Below, one piece after another: positions 43,775 to 52,722 of a DNA stretch of 64,000 nt. The stretch spans positions 1 through 64,000 of the forward strand of contig NZ_RAWM01000028.1 of assembly GCF_003668875.1 (NCBI RefSeq). Direction: 5' to 3'. The notes beneath the pieces are model-generated. The model was not told the origin of the DNA. It saw nothing but the letters and a program-made list of their open reading frames with translations, and ran no database searches. Origin of the DNA: Corallococcus interemptor (GTDB taxonomy: Bacteria > Myxococcota > Myxococcia > Myxococcales > Myxococcaceae). The stretch's first letter is position 1. Each line of letters begins with the position of its first letter. Both the position numbers and the translations under genes were made by a program.

Positions 43775-45580
43775 ATGAGGCCGCCACCCGCCATCCTGGT
43801 CCCTGGGGCGGAGGTGCTGGGCTACACGGTGGAGCGCCAGCTGGGACAAGGTGGCTTCGGCACAGTGTATCTCGCGCGCAACGCGGGAAAGCCATTCGCC
43901 TTGAAGCTGCTGCACCTGCCGCGTGTCGGCGAGCGGGTGGAGCGTGAGGTCTCCATCCTCCTGAAGCTGCGCCACCCTCACGTCGTGGGCCTCCAGGGCT
44001 ACGGGCTGTGGCCCCCAGGTGAGCCGCGCTTCGCGGTCATTGTCATGGAGTACGTAGATGGGCGCAGGCTGGACGTCTGGGCCCATGAGGAAAATCCCTC
44101 CGCGCGGCAGGTGACGCGGGTGTTGCTGGACGTGGCACGGGCGCTCGCCGCGACACACGCGGCGGGGGTACTGCACCGGGACGTGAAGGAGGCCAACCTC
44201 ATGGTGCGCGCCTCGGACGGCCTGGCCAAGCTGGTGGATTTCGGGATTGGCGACTACACGGGGGCGCGCGACCTGACGGCGGACATCCTCCCGCCGGGAA
44301 CACCGGAGTACCGCGCGCCCGAAGCGTGGCGGTACTTCCGGCAGCATGCCCGGGTCCTCGGGGCCCGCTACGTGGCGGGCGTGGCGGATGACCTGTGGGC
44401 GCTCGGCCTCGTCTTCTATTGGCTGCTGACGGGGCGCAAGCCTTTCGATGGCGAGGACGACCCAAGCTTCATTGAAGCCGTGCTCACCCAGACGCCCGCG
44501 TCTCCGCACGATGCGAACGCGCGCGTGCCTCTGGCACTGAGCGATATCTGCATGCGCCTGCTGGAGAAGACGCCCGAGGCGCGCACACCGAGCGCCTTCG
44601 CCGTCGTGTCCGCACTGGAGGAAGCAACGCGGGACTCGGATGCAGCGTGGGACGTGCCCTTGTGCGATGCCTTCGGCGAGGACACCGCGACGACGGAGGG
44701 TGAGCAGGACAGCTTCGAGAAGTGGCGGAACCGCCCCCGGCACAGGCCCCGGCGCGGCGTGCGTGCGCCGCTGTCACGGGCTGAGGCGCCGACGGTGCAG
44801 GGAACGACCGTGAAGCCACGACGTTCCCTCCAGGGATGGGGGGTGTTGGTGACGGTCCTGGCGCTGGTCGCGGTAGGCGTGCTGCTGCGGCACGGGACGG
44901 CACGGTTCCCAGGGATGGTCGCGCATCGTCAGGAAGTAGCGCCCACTGACAAGTCGCCCCAATCTGGCCGGGCTGCGGCTCCCAGCAGGACAGAGGCCAC
45001 CGCCGTAGCCGTCGCAGTTCCCGCGACGATTCAGGAGGTTGCCGCCACCGTGACGACGCAGACGCCAGAGACTCCCTCCCTACCGCTCTCCCCGAAACCC
45101 GCGAGAAAGGTCCGGAGCGTCATGACCCGAGCTGCGGGCATGGCCACCTGCACTGCGTTGCTGGGATGCCCCGGTCCCCAAGTACGTCCGCTCCCGCCGC
45201 CAGAGCCCTGCCCGGTGGGAGCGGTGAAGGCCATGAAGGCGAGGAAGATCGACATTGGGGAGAGACACGAAGCAGTCTTCGTCTTTTCCAGGCCGCACAT
45301 CATTTCGGTCCACGAAGGCCCTACTCAGTTGATCCTGGTCGGCCCCTGGGAGGATCTGCCGAGCAACACGGAACTGTCAGGCCGGCTCATCGTGAGAGAC
45401 CGCGTCTATGGACGCCTGACGTGGGCGACGACGCCGAAGGGTGACAGCTTCCCAGTGTGCCTGGACGTCCTCGCCGAAGAAGGAGATCGAGGAATGGCGA
45501 GGGAGCCTGGAGACGATTCACCCACGAGTGCCCGCATCTTCACCCTCGCGCGTGTGAAGGCGGTGGGTGAGTTCGAGTAG
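43775..45580 (+). CDS. Ser/Thr kinase with lipoprotein-like C-terminal extension
   Basis: The 601-residue protein has an intact kinase domain: QLGQGGFGTVYLAR, FALKLL, MEYVDG, HRDVKEANLMV and DFGIGDYTG. It is followed by a Ser/Pro/Thr-rich linker, one membrane helix (about 354-375, GVLVTVLALVAVGVLL) and a C-terminal domain of about 150 residues. That domain starts at Met450 with MTRAAGMATCTALLGC, which reads as a lipoprotein leader with lipobox LLGC, and continues with a beta-rich region. An internal ATG at 45122 with GGAG just upstream could start a separate lipoprotein. It is followed by a DUF2381 gene, a pairing I know from myxobacteria. Confidence 0.82.
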   Translation: MRPPPAILVPGAEVLGYTVERQLGQGGFGTVYLARNAGKPFALKLLHLPRVGERVEREVSILLKLRHPHVVGLQGYGLWPPGEPRFAVIVMEYVDGRRLDVWAHEENPSARQVTRVLLDVARALAATHAAGVLHRDVKEANLMVRASDGLAKLVDFGIGDYTGARDLTADILPPGTPEYRAPEAWRYFRQHARVLGARYVAGVADDLWALGLVFYWLLTGRKPFDGEDDPSFIEAVLTQTPASPHDANARVPLALSDICMRLLEKTPEARTPSAFAVVSALEEATRDSDAAWDVPLCDAFGEDTATTEGEQDSFEKWRNRPRHRPRRGVRAPLSRAEAPTVQGTTVKPRRSLQGWGVLVTVLALVAVGVLLRHGTARFPGMVAHRQEVAPTDKSPQSGRAAAPSRTEATAVAVAVPATIQEVAATVTTQTPETPSLPLSPKPARKVRSVMTRAAGMATCTALLGCPGPQVRPLPPPEPCPVGAVKAMKARKIDIGERHEAVFVFSRPHIISVHEGPTQLILVGPWEDLPSNTELSGRLIVRDRVYGRLTWATTPKGDSFPVCLDVLAEEGDRGMAREPGDDSPTSARIFTLARVKAVGEFE

Positions 45581-45606
45581 CAAGGTTGCCCGGGAGAAAC
45601 CGCCGA

Positions 45607-46518
45607 GTGTCCTCTTCCCCTATCGTCGTGCTCCTGGGAGTCCTGTTCACGAGTCCGGCAGCGTTCGCCCAGCCCGAGGTCCAAGCTTCAGGGCTGAGCG
45701 CACGCCGCATCGAACTCAATCCGGACGAGAGTCCTTCCGTCTCCGAGATCGCGATCAGTGCGGGACTCTCCACGGGACTCTATTTCGACTCGGATCTGGT
45801 GCGGGACTGGATGGAGTTGGAAGGAAGGGAGCGATTCTCCCTGGTGGACATGGGACAGGCTACGCTCCGCTTGATTCCGTCCACGCGCGTGGTTCCAGGC
45901 GAACGGTTCCGCTTGGTCGTGCGCTTCAAGGACGGTGCTGCACCGGCGAGCGCTTCTTTTCTCCTGCGGGTGCATCCCGCAAAGGCGGAACCCCTCGTCG
46001 AGGTTTACCGTGAGAAACGAACGATTGAGACCTATCAGCAGGAAGTCCGGGAGGTTCGTGCGGAGTTGGCACGGTGCCAGGACGAGAACTCGCGGCTGAT
46101 GGCCGAGCATGAAGCCCCCAGTGGACTGACAGGTCTGCTCGCAACCCAGAACCTTGATGAGAACGGTGTCGCAGCACGGACCGTGACCAGGGCCATCGTT
46201 TCGTCGCAGGACAATGCCCTGGAGGCCATCTCCGTCACCACCTATCGTACCAAGGGGGCTGTTGCTGTAGTCGTCCAGCTGGCGACGAAGGCAGGCGCCC
46301 ACCCCTGGAGCGCAAAGGGAGCAACGCTGAGGAGCAAGACCGGAGCGGAGTTGAAAGTGCTCCGCGTCTGGCAGCAACAACTCATCCCCTTGGGTGAGGC
46401 TCGGAGCATTGTAGTCGAGGCAGAAGCCCCCGGGGCCGGCGTCCCGGGACCGTACTCCCTCAAGCTCTGGGAGGACGGCCCCCGCACCGTCACGTTGGGC
46501 AACGTGGCGTTCCCATAG
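45607..46518 (+). CDS. DUF2381-family secreted protein
   Basis: The 303-residue protein begins with a signal peptide (PIVVLLGVLFTSPAAFA, cleavage before QPEV). It resembles the DUF2381 myxobacterial paralogous family (RRIELNPDESPSVSEIAISAGL; EREKRTIETYQQEVREVRAEL-type helix; C-terminal SLKLWEDGPRTVTLGNVAFP-type strand, in part). Function is unknown. It follows the kinase by 26 bases, so the kinase extension and this protein would be made together and could meet in the periplasm. The start is the GTG at 45607, ten bases after GGGAG; TTG 45586 is an alternative. Confidence 0.75.
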   Translation: MSSSPIVVLLGVLFTSPAAFAQPEVQASGLSARRIELNPDESPSVSEIAISAGLSTGLYFDSDLVRDWMELEGRERFSLVDMGQATLRLIPSTRVVPGERFRLVVRFKDGAAPASASFLLRVHPAKAEPLVEVYREKRTIETYQQEVREVRAELARCQDENSRLMAEHEAPSGLTGLLATQNLDENGVAARTVTRAIVSSQDNALEAISVTTYRTKGAVAVVVQLATKAGAHPWSAKGATLRSKTGAELKVLRVWQQQLIPLGEARSIVVEAEAPGAGVPGPYSLKLWEDGPRTVTLGNVAFP

Positions 46519-46550
46519 TCACGTCCCAGCATTATCGCCGACTGCGAACC

Positions 46551-46910
46551 ATGAAGCCGGAAGACCTTCAGAAGCTCGTCGCGAAGTTCGAGCAGCATGC
46601 GGCGGCACAAACGGACGCCATCTGGCGAGGAGACGCGAAAGCCGCAAACAAACACGCGGATGAATCCATCGCAGCCTTCAAACTGCTGAGAACGCAAGGC
46701 GATGCAGGACGGGATGCGCTCGCGACCCTCTTCACCCACCCACGGATGGAGGTTCGAACGGCAGCGGCGGCGCTGCTCCTGCGGCATCGGACCGCCGAAG
46801 CCAGGGCCGTGTTGGAGGAGGCCGCGAAGGGGAAGGGGTTGATCCCCTTTGAAGCACAGGAAGCCCTCAAGCGCTGGGAAGAAGGAACCTGGTCCCTGGA
46901 TCCGGCTTGA
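46551..46910 (+). CDS. DUF2019-like HEAT-type small protein (second of two)
   Basis: The 119-residue protein is a paralogue of the gene at 41674. It shares the pattern LLRTQGDAGRDALATLFTHP then MEVRTAAAALLLRH, an AVLEEAAKGKG helix and an ALKRWEEG end. It is soluble and helical. It lies 32 bases after the DUF2381 gene on the same strand and closes the second accessory block. The two copies bracket a segment holding the pseudokinase, the XRE regulator and the kinase. Function unknown. Confidence 0.72.
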   Translation: MKPEDLQKLVAKFEQHAAAQTDAIWRGDAKAANKHADESIAAFKLLRTQGDAGRDALATLFTHPRMEVRTAAAALLLRHRTAEARAVLEEAAKGKGLIPFEAQEALKRWEEGTWSLDPA

Positions 46911-46914
46911 GCGC

Positions 46915-47661
46915 CTACGCCCCACCGCCCTGCCAGATCAGCATCCCCATCACGCCCACGTCGCGGGAGCCTCCCGCGTGGAGCCTCCAGGGCACCGCCA
47001 CTCCGAGCTCCAGGGACTTCAGCGGACGCGCCATCAACCCCGGTGACAGGAGCAGGGTGGAGGTGCCGTCCTCGTCCCTCCAACCCGCTTCCACCATGGG
47101 CCGCAGCGGGCCCAGGGCCAGCACCGCTCCAGCCGCGATGTCCGGGTGGAGCTCTCCTTCCAGTCCCCGCACCCCGGGCAGCTCCTCCGCCTTCAGCTGG
47201 AGGTTGAAGCCCAGCGGCCCCACGTCCTGATACGCCAACAGATACGGCTCGAAGCCCGGGCGGAACCGGTCGTCCCGGAAGTCTCGCGTGGCCTCCAGGT
47301 CCATGCCCAGGCTCAGCGTGAAGCCGCGGCGTCTGTCATTGACCAATGCCAAGCCGATGCCCGCCTCCGCCGTGTCCAGCCCTCGCGGATCCTCCGGCGT
47401 CGTCAGCGCGGCCTTCACCTCCACCTGCACCCGGTCGCTCAGGCCGTACTCGGCTTGCACCGGCAGCTCGAAGCGCGTCTCGCCATCCTGACGCGTCCAC
47501 TCCAGCCCCGTGCCCAGCTGCACCTCGCCCCGCTGCTGCGGCGGTGCGCCGTCTCCCAGGAAGAACTCCTGTACCCGCCCCTCCACCCCTTCCGCCGCCA
47601 TCGCGGGCAACGACAAGAGGCCCAGGAGTCCCACCGTGACGAGCTGCCGTCCGTTCGCCAT
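46915..47661 (-). CDS. Outer-membrane beta-barrel-like protein
   Basis: The 248-residue protein has a signal peptide (LVTVGLLGLLSLPAMAAEG). It then alternates short amphipathic strands with turns (LGTGLEWTRQDGETRFELPVQ, YGLSDRVQVEVKAALTTP and similar, in shorter pieces), typical of a small outer-membrane barrel and loosely like transporter-type 'phenol degradation' MetA proteins. The last strand ends MGMLIWQGGGA without the terminal aromatic residue usual in barrels, so the barrel call is tentative. The ATG at 47661 directly precedes the leader. It is convergent with the DUF2019 gene, four bases apart. Confidence 0.6.
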   Translation of the reverse strand: MANGRQLVTVGLLGLLSLPAMAAEGVEGRVQEFFLGDGAPPQQRGEVQLGTGLEWTRQDGETRFELPVQAEYGLSDRVQVEVKAALTTPEDPRGLDTAEAGIGLALVNDRRRGFTLSLGMDLEATRDFRDDRFRPGFEPYLLAYQDVGPLGFNLQLKAEELPGVRGLEGELHPDIAAGAVLALGPLRPMVEAGWRDEDGTSTLLLSPGLMARPLKSLELGVAVPWRLHAGGSRDVGVMGMLIWQGGGA

Positions 47662-47833
47662 GTCAGCAGGGTGAACACGGCCTTGCTCCAACGGGCCCCT
47701 CCTCCGTGCCTCCCACCGCCCGGCTGCCTGCCTGCTTCAGGAATACGCCAGGGCGCCCAGGCCCCGCGTGGAGGCTTGCATCACCGCGCGTGAAGGTGGC
47801 AAAGCCCGGGCTCCTCCTCCTTCGAGAACGACC

Positions 47834-49324
47834 ATGCCCTTCCCCTCCGCTCGACACACCGTGGCCCTGCTGGCCCTGGGCCTCACCGCCTGTGGCGGCA
47901 AGGACGTGCGTCCCGTCACCGACCCCTGCGTGGAGAGCACCAGCGCGGATCCGGCCAGCGGGACGTGCGCGCCGCTGCGCTTGCAGTGCGCGCAGGACCT
48001 GGGCGGCTTCAACACGGACCGCTACGTGTGGCGCGACCGCGACTGCCACGTGCGCTCCGTGTCGCTCGTGCGCAACGACGCGGCGGACCCCGCGGGCTGG
48101 AATGGCGGCTACATCCGCCGCTACACCTACGAGGTCTCCGGCGCCCAGCGCGTCTGCGACGGCCAGCACCCGGAGGTGCCCGGCTGGGGCATGGTCACCA
48201 GCCACCTCAAGGAAGGCCAGACCTGGGGTGCCTGGACGCAGGACGTGCGCGGCACCGGCCGCGTCGTCTTCAAGGGCTCACACCACGCGCTGCATGAGCT
48301 GAAGTGGCCCCTGTCCCTGGACGGCCACGTGGTGCAGGTGACCGTGCAGTACCTCTTCGCCACCGGCCGGGACCATCCGCTGTACGCCATCACCCACGAC
48401 GCGTCCGGCTTCCCCGCGAACCAGATTGAAGCCGACGTGCGCTCGCCCTACGGCGACCTGGGCTTCGACGGAAACGCCAACACGGACATCGCCGGCCTGG
48501 GCTGGGGAGACCGCTACCGCTTCGTCACCCTGTCCTCCCCCGTGACGATGAACACCGGCTGGGACTACCGCGAACCCAACGTCGTCCCCTACACGCGCAT
48601 GTGGACCGCCGCGCCGGACGCGGAGATGGGCGCCGTGCAGACCCAGACGTGGGAGCAGAAGCCCGCGGGCGGCTACTGGCTGTACCCGGAGTGGGGCACG
48701 CGCCACGCCAATGGCCCCATGCCCGTGGACTACAACTGGCCCTACCAGCTCAACCAGTACGAGCTGCCCTCCGTCACCAACTCCCACCGGCTCGCGTGGG
48801 GCAGCAACTTCGGCGCGGTGGGCCTCTCCCAGTACCCGCGCCTGGGCGACGACGGCGTGATGCTCTCCGGCCACCCCTACCAGAGCTACTCCGTCTTCAT
48901 GGTGCTGGGCACGCACACGGCAAGCCCCGTGCTGTCGCTCGTGTCGGAGGTGGAGGCGTGGCAGGGCGTGAAGCTCACCGCCTCGGAAGGCACCGTGCGC
49001 ACGCGCGGCCCGGGCGGCGTGGGCCGCTCGGACTCCGTCACGTACGACGTCCCCGGCTACAACCCCGTCTACGCCACGTGGGAGGCGGACGCCGCCTCCA
49101 ACCGCGTGACGCTGGCGTTCGACACGGCGGGGCGCACGCTCGCGCACCCCATGCTGGTGGTGCACGGCTACACCGCCACCACCGCGCCCGGGAAGGTCTC
49201 ACTGGACGGCCAGGCGCTCACCCCGGGCACGGACTACTTCGCGTCCGTGGACGCCGAGGGCAAGGCGCTCTGGCTCACGCTCCAGCGCGACCTGAAGGGC
49301 TCCTCCACCCTGAAGGTCGAGTAG
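47834..49324 (+). CDS. Large secreted lipoprotein of unknown function
   Basis: The 496-residue protein has a lipoprotein leader (HTVALLALGLTACGG, lipobox LTAC). The mature part is rich in aromatic and beta-strand sequence, such as WNGGYIRRYTYEVSG, WPLSLDGHVVQVTVQYLF and GYWLYPEWGTRHANG. It includes several Trp-rich motifs that might bind carbohydrate, and its C-terminal 80 residues (LAFDTAGRTLAHPMLVVHGY on) look like a beta-sandwich. I do not recognise a family. It is divergent from the barrel gene with a 172-base gap. Confidence 0.7.
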   Translation: MPFPSARHTVALLALGLTACGGKDVRPVTDPCVESTSADPASGTCAPLRLQCAQDLGGFNTDRYVWRDRDCHVRSVSLVRNDAADPAGWNGGYIRRYTYEVSGAQRVCDGQHPEVPGWGMVTSHLKEGQTWGAWTQDVRGTGRVVFKGSHHALHELKWPLSLDGHVVQVTVQYLFATGRDHPLYAITHDASGFPANQIEADVRSPYGDLGFDGNANTDIAGLGWGDRYRFVTLSSPVTMNTGWDYREPNVVPYTRMWTAAPDAEMGAVQTQTWEQKPAGGYWLYPEWGTRHANGPMPVDYNWPYQLNQYELPSVTNSHRLAWGSNFGAVGLSQYPRLGDDGVMLSGHPYQSYSVFMVLGTHTASPVLSLVSEVEAWQGVKLTASEGTVRTRGPGGVGRSDSVTYDVPGYNPVYATWEADAASNRVTLAFDTAGRTLAHPMLVVHGYTATTAPGKVSLDGQALTPGTDYFASVDAEGKALWLTLQRDLKGSSTLKVE

Positions 49325-49331
49325 CCGCGGG

Positions 49332-50036
49332 TCAGTCCGCGGTGCCGCTGCCGCCGTAGCCCTGCGGGGCCTGCGAGCGCAGCCGCTGCCACTCGGCGCG
49401 GGCGTCCTGCTCCACGCGCTTCTGGTCGTCCACGCGGCGCCGGGCGTCCTCCACCTCGCGCTTGGCGTCGGCGACGGCGGCCATGAAGTTCGCCTCGGAC
49501 ATGTCCCTGGCGCGCACGTCGCCGCTCTTCTCCAGCGCCTGGAACTGGGCCAGGTTGAGCTCCGCGTCCGCCACCTTCAGCTCCGCGTCGCGCAGGTCCT
49601 TCTCCGCCCTGGCGGTGTCCGTCTTCTTGTCGTGCCAGGACACCTCGGCGTCGGCGGCGGCGCGGCCGGCCTCGGCGCCCTGGAGCTTGGACTGGGCCTG
49701 CGCGATGGGGCTCTGCTGGCCGGTGGCCTCGGCGGCCTTCACCGCGGCCTTCTCCGCCTCCATGCGGCTCTTGGCGGCGTCACCGTTGCGGCGGGCCACC
49801 TCCGCGGCGCGCTCCGCGTCGCGCACCGCCACCTCGGCGCGCGTCACGTTGTCGGCGGCCTTGGTGCGGGCCAGCTGTGCCTCACGCACCTCGCCCAGCT
49901 GATCCTCGGGGACCCGCGCCATCATCGCGTCGTCCACGCGAGAGGCCCGCGAGCTGCTGCAGCCGGCGAGGAACGTCATGGACGCCCCCAACGCCAGTCC
50001 CACCACCCAGTGACGCTTCGTCCTGTTCTGGAACAT
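49332..50036 (-). CDS. Coiled-coil lipoprotein
   Basis: The 234-residue protein has a lipoprotein leader (VVGLALGASMTFLAGCSSS). The rest is a long alanine-, glutamate- and lysine-rich helix with coiled-coil spacing, such as AEVAVRDAERAAEVARR, AEKDLRDAELKVADAEL and AKREVEDARRRVDDQKR. Its general look is that of DUF4398-type envelope lipoproteins. It may span part of the periplasm or bridge outer membrane and cell wall. The ATG at 50036 starts the leader; longer in-frame readings are not leaders. It is divergent from the gene at 50291. Confidence 0.75.
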   Translation of the reverse strand: MFQNRTKRHWVVGLALGASMTFLAGCSSSRASRVDDAMMARVPEDQLGEVREAQLARTKAADNVTRAEVAVRDAERAAEVARRNGDAAKSRMEAEKAAVKAAEATGQQSPIAQAQSKLQGAEAGRAAADAEVSWHDKKTDTARAEKDLRDAELKVADAELNLAQFQALEKSGDVRARDMSEANFMAAVADAKREVEDARRRVDDQKRVEQDARAEWQRLRSQAPQGYGGSGTAD

Positions 50037-50290
50037 GTTCTCGATCCCCCGTCCAAAGATGACTGGGGAAGAACCTAGACACGGCCCCGCGGGGCGACAG
50101 GCGTCACGGACGACACCGTTCCCAATGGAATCCGTCCGGGCCCAAGACGGCCGAGGAGCAGGCAGGCTCCGGCCCATTTCCCGCCCATGCCGTTGCCGTC
50201 CGGGACTTTCGTCACGGTGGATGTCCCAACCCGGACGGGGCGCGTGTCTCAAGGGCGCGCGGACGACGCGCCACCAGGGAGAGGGACGAC

Positions 50291-50836
50291 ATGAAGCGAA
50301 CCGGATGGGGATTCGTGCTGGGAACGGGCTGCGCGCTGATGGTCGCGGCCTGCGGCGCCGGGCCGGATGAATCCGAGGACATGGAGGGCACGGAGTCCGT
50401 GAAGATGAGCATCTCGCTCGCGGGGGACGCGTGCGGCGTCTTCTCGGCCGCGGCGACCGTGAGCGCGCCGGACCTTCCGCCCCCGTCTCCGCAGTACCTC
50501 AACGTGGGCAATGGCTACATCGAGGGCTACCTGTTCAACATCCCCGTCGGGCCCCGGCGCATCGTGGAGGTCAAGGCGTACAACCGGATGGGGCTGGAGG
50601 TGTACGCCGGTGCCACGGCCGTGGACGTGTACGAGGGCTCCGTCGCGTACGCGCAGCTCCAGCTGAAGCGCAACCCGCAGAACTGCCCGGGCGGCGGGAC
50701 GGGCGACATCTACATCATCGGCTCGCTGGAGGGCACCGGCCCGGGCCAGGACGGGGGCCCGGCCTACGACGCGGGCCCGTGGCCGACCTACGACGCGGGC
50801 GTGTACGACGCAGGCAGCGCGTTCGACGCGGGCTAG
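50291..50836 (+). CDS. Small lipoprotein with YDAG-rich tail
   Basis: The 181-residue protein has a lipoprotein leader (GCALMVAACGAGP, lipobox VAAC). A beta-rich middle follows (VSAPDLPPPSPQYLNVGNG, EGYLFNIPVGPRRIVEVKAY), reminiscent of small carboxypeptidase-regulatory or Ig-like folds. The Gly/Asp/Tyr-rich tail repeats YDAG three times and FDAG once. GGGAGAGGGAC precedes the ATG. The 254-base gap upstream, shared with the coiled-coil lipoprotein, should hold both promoters. Function unknown; its last four bases overlap the convergent oxygenase gene. Confidence 0.75.
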   Translation: MKRTGWGFVLGTGCALMVAACGAGPDESEDMEGTESVKMSISLAGDACGVFSAAATVSAPDLPPPSPQYLNVGNGYIEGYLFNIPVGPRRIVEVKAYNRMGLEVYAGATAVDVYEGSVAYAQLQLKRNPQNCPGGGTGDIYIIGSLEGTGPGQDGGPAYDAGPWPTYDAGVYDAGSAFDAG

Positions 50837-51435
50837 GTGCCCCGGCCGTAGAACCACGCGGTGAGGGCCAGGCGGGAGGCGTGGGCGGGCATCACCTCGT
50901 GCTCCAGCCGCTCGCTGAGGAACACCACCAGGCGGTCCAGCACCGGCGCCACCTCCACGGGGGCTCCGGTGTCCTCCGGGAAGAGGCGCAGCACGCCGCC
51001 GTGCTCCGGCTTCCAGTCCGCGTTCGCGTACCAGATGGCGGTGATGCGGCGGTTGGACCGGCCCGGGAACGCGTCGCGGTGGCGGGCGTAGTGCGCGCCG
51101 CCACCGGGATAGCGGGCCAGCTGCACGTCGAAGCGCCCCAGCCCCAGGTACGCGCCCGCGGACACGGCCTCGCCCAGCGCCTGGAAGCGGTGCCACAGGG
51201 CTTCGAGCTCGGGGGTCGCTCCGGGCAGCACCCACTCGATGTGGTCTCCACGCACGGAGGTATCGAGCGTGTGGTCCGCGCCGCGCCGGATGCCCGCGGG
51301 CTTCAGCGTCCCTGCATCTACTCGCGCGAGCGCCGCGGCTCTCACCGCCAGCGCCCGCGCTTCGCCAAGGAAGGCGTCTCGCACGAAATATCCGTGCGAG
51401 TTCAGCGCCTCCACCTCCGTGTCCGTCAGCTCCAC
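50833..51435 (-). CDS. 2-oxoglutarate/Fe(II)-dependent oxygenase, prolyl hydroxylase type
   Basis: The 200-residue protein has a double-stranded beta-helix core. The iron triad is visible: His and Asp in YARHRDAFPG (HxD) and the distal His in LEHEVMPAH. The 2-oxoglutarate-binding Arg is probably that in SRLALTAWFYG. The preceding LARYPGGGAHYARH matches P4H-type dioxygenases. The substrate is probably a protein side chain or small molecule, not known. Length fits the compact P4Hc fold. Confidence 0.85.
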   Translation of the reverse strand: MELTDTEVEALNSHGYFVRDAFLGEARALAVRAAALARVDAGTLKPAGIRRGADHTLDTSVRGDHIEWVLPGATPELEALWHRFQALGEAVSAGAYLGLGRFDVQLARYPGGGAHYARHRDAFPGRSNRRITAIWYANADWKPEHGGVLRLFPEDTGAPVEVAPVLDRLVVFLSERLEHEVMPAHASRLALTAWFYGRGT

Positions 51436-51530
51436 CGTGGGCCGCTCCTTTCCGAGCGCCTGTCCGGAAGCCTGCGCCCATACGCTGCCCCAGAACGCCC
51501 CTGTTCCGGAAGCGGGTAGACTTCCGGCCC

Positions 51531-52148
51531 ATGGCGAAGAACGTCTCGCGAGCGCTGTCCCTCCTCGCCGCGGTCGCGCTCGGCGCGCTGGCGGCCTGGG
51601 TGCTGCTGCGTCCCGCGTCTCCCCGGCTGCCGGACTCCGCGACGGTGGTGGAGCAGATGCGGGAGGTGGCCCGGCTGGAGACCCTGGACGTGTCCCTCTA
51701 CAAGAAGGTCACCTTCACGCCGGAGCCGCAGGCCACGGACGCGCTGTGGAAGGACGTGCTGCTCTGGGCCAGCTACACGCTGCAGAACCCGCACGGCCGC
51801 GCCATCGTGTTCGCGGACGCGCACCTGGGGTTCGACTTCCAGCGCTTCGACGCGAGCCACCTGCACGCGGTGGGCACGCGCGTGGACGTGCTGTTGCCGC
51901 CGCTGCAAGTCACGGTGGCCCTGCGGCCCGGGGAGACGGAAATCATCGACTCCAACCTGGACAGCGCGCAGACGGCGCAGCTGCTGGAGAAGGCGCGGCT
52001 GGCGTTTGAAAAGGAGGTGCGTCAGGACCGGCGCCTCCAGGAGAAGGCGCGTCAGTCCGCGGAGCGCTCGCTGCGGGGGCTGTTGCTCACGCTGGGCTTC
52101 CGCGAGGTGCGGTTCGTGGAGACCCTACCGGTGGGGAGCGCGGGATGA
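51531..52148 (+). CDS. DUF4230-family membrane-anchored protein
   Basis: The 205-residue protein has one N-terminal hydrophobic segment ([18 protein letters not shown]). A soluble domain of the DUF4230 type follows, with [36 protein letters not shown] and [19 protein letters not shown]-like strands, and a charged helix leads to the end. Function of the family is unknown to me. Its stop overlaps the start of the macro-domain gene (ATGA), so the two are co-translated, an arrangement without an obvious functional explanation. Confidence 0.78.
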   Translation: MAKNVSRALSLLAAVALGALAAWVLLRPASPRLPDSATVVEQMREVARLETLDVSLYKKVTFTPEPQATDALWKDVLLWASYTLQNPHGRAIVFADAHLGFDFQRFDASHLHAVGTRVDVLLPPLQVTVALRPGETEIIDSNLDSAQTAQLLEKARLAFEKEVRQDRRLQEKARQSAERSLRGLLLTLGFREVRFVETLPVGSAG

Positions 52149-52648
52149 CGGAGCGGCTGGAGCTGATTCAGGGCGACATCACGAAGGTCACGGCGGACGC
52201 CATCGTGAACGCAGCGAACTCCGCGCTGTCCGGAGGCGGCGGCGTGGACGGTGCCATCCACTGCGCGGCGGGGCCGGAGCTGCTCGCGGAGTGCCGCACG
52301 GTGGGCCGCTGTCCCACGGGTGAGGCGCGTATCACGAAGGGCTACCGGCTGCCCGCGGCCCACGTCATCCACGCGGTGGGCCCCTCGTGGTGGGGCGGGG
52401 ACCGCGGCGAGGACGAGCTGCTGGCCTCGTGCTACCGGAGCACGTTCGCGCTGATGGAGCAGCACGGGCTGCGCACGGTGGCCTTCCCCGCCATCTCCAC
52501 GGGCGCCTACGGCTTCCCCATCGAACGGGCCGCGCCCATCGCGCTGCGGGAGATCCGCGCGGCCCTGGAGCGGCGGCCGGAGCTGGAGCGCGTCACCGTC
52601 GTGCTGTTCAGCGAGCGGGATTTGCAGGTGTATCAGCGTGCGTCATAG
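52145..52648 (+). CDS. Macro-domain O-acetyl-ADP-ribose deacetylase-like protein
   Basis: The 167-residue single macro domain begins [22 protein letters not shown], continues [16 protein letters not shown] (the ADP-ribose loop), [22 protein letters not shown] and [18 protein letters not shown]. These are the YmdB-type signatures. Members remove O-acetyl groups from ADP-ribose or take ADP-ribose off proteins or DNA. The gene overlaps DUF4230 by four bases. The 74 bases to the next, convergent, stop hold no gene. Confidence 0.92.
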   Translation: MTERLELIQGDITKVTADAIVNAANSALSGGGGVDGAIHCAAGPELLAECRTVGRCPTGEARITKGYRLPAAHVIHAVGPSWWGGDRGEDELLASCYRSTFALMEQHGLRTVAFPAISTGAYGFPIERAAPIALREIRAALERRPELERVTVVLFSERDLQVYQRAS

Positions 52649-52722
52649 GGCGGGCCCACCTCTTCCAGAGCCCAGGCCCCTGCCGCGATCGGGCTAGGGT
52701 TCAATAGCGTTGATGGTGACGG

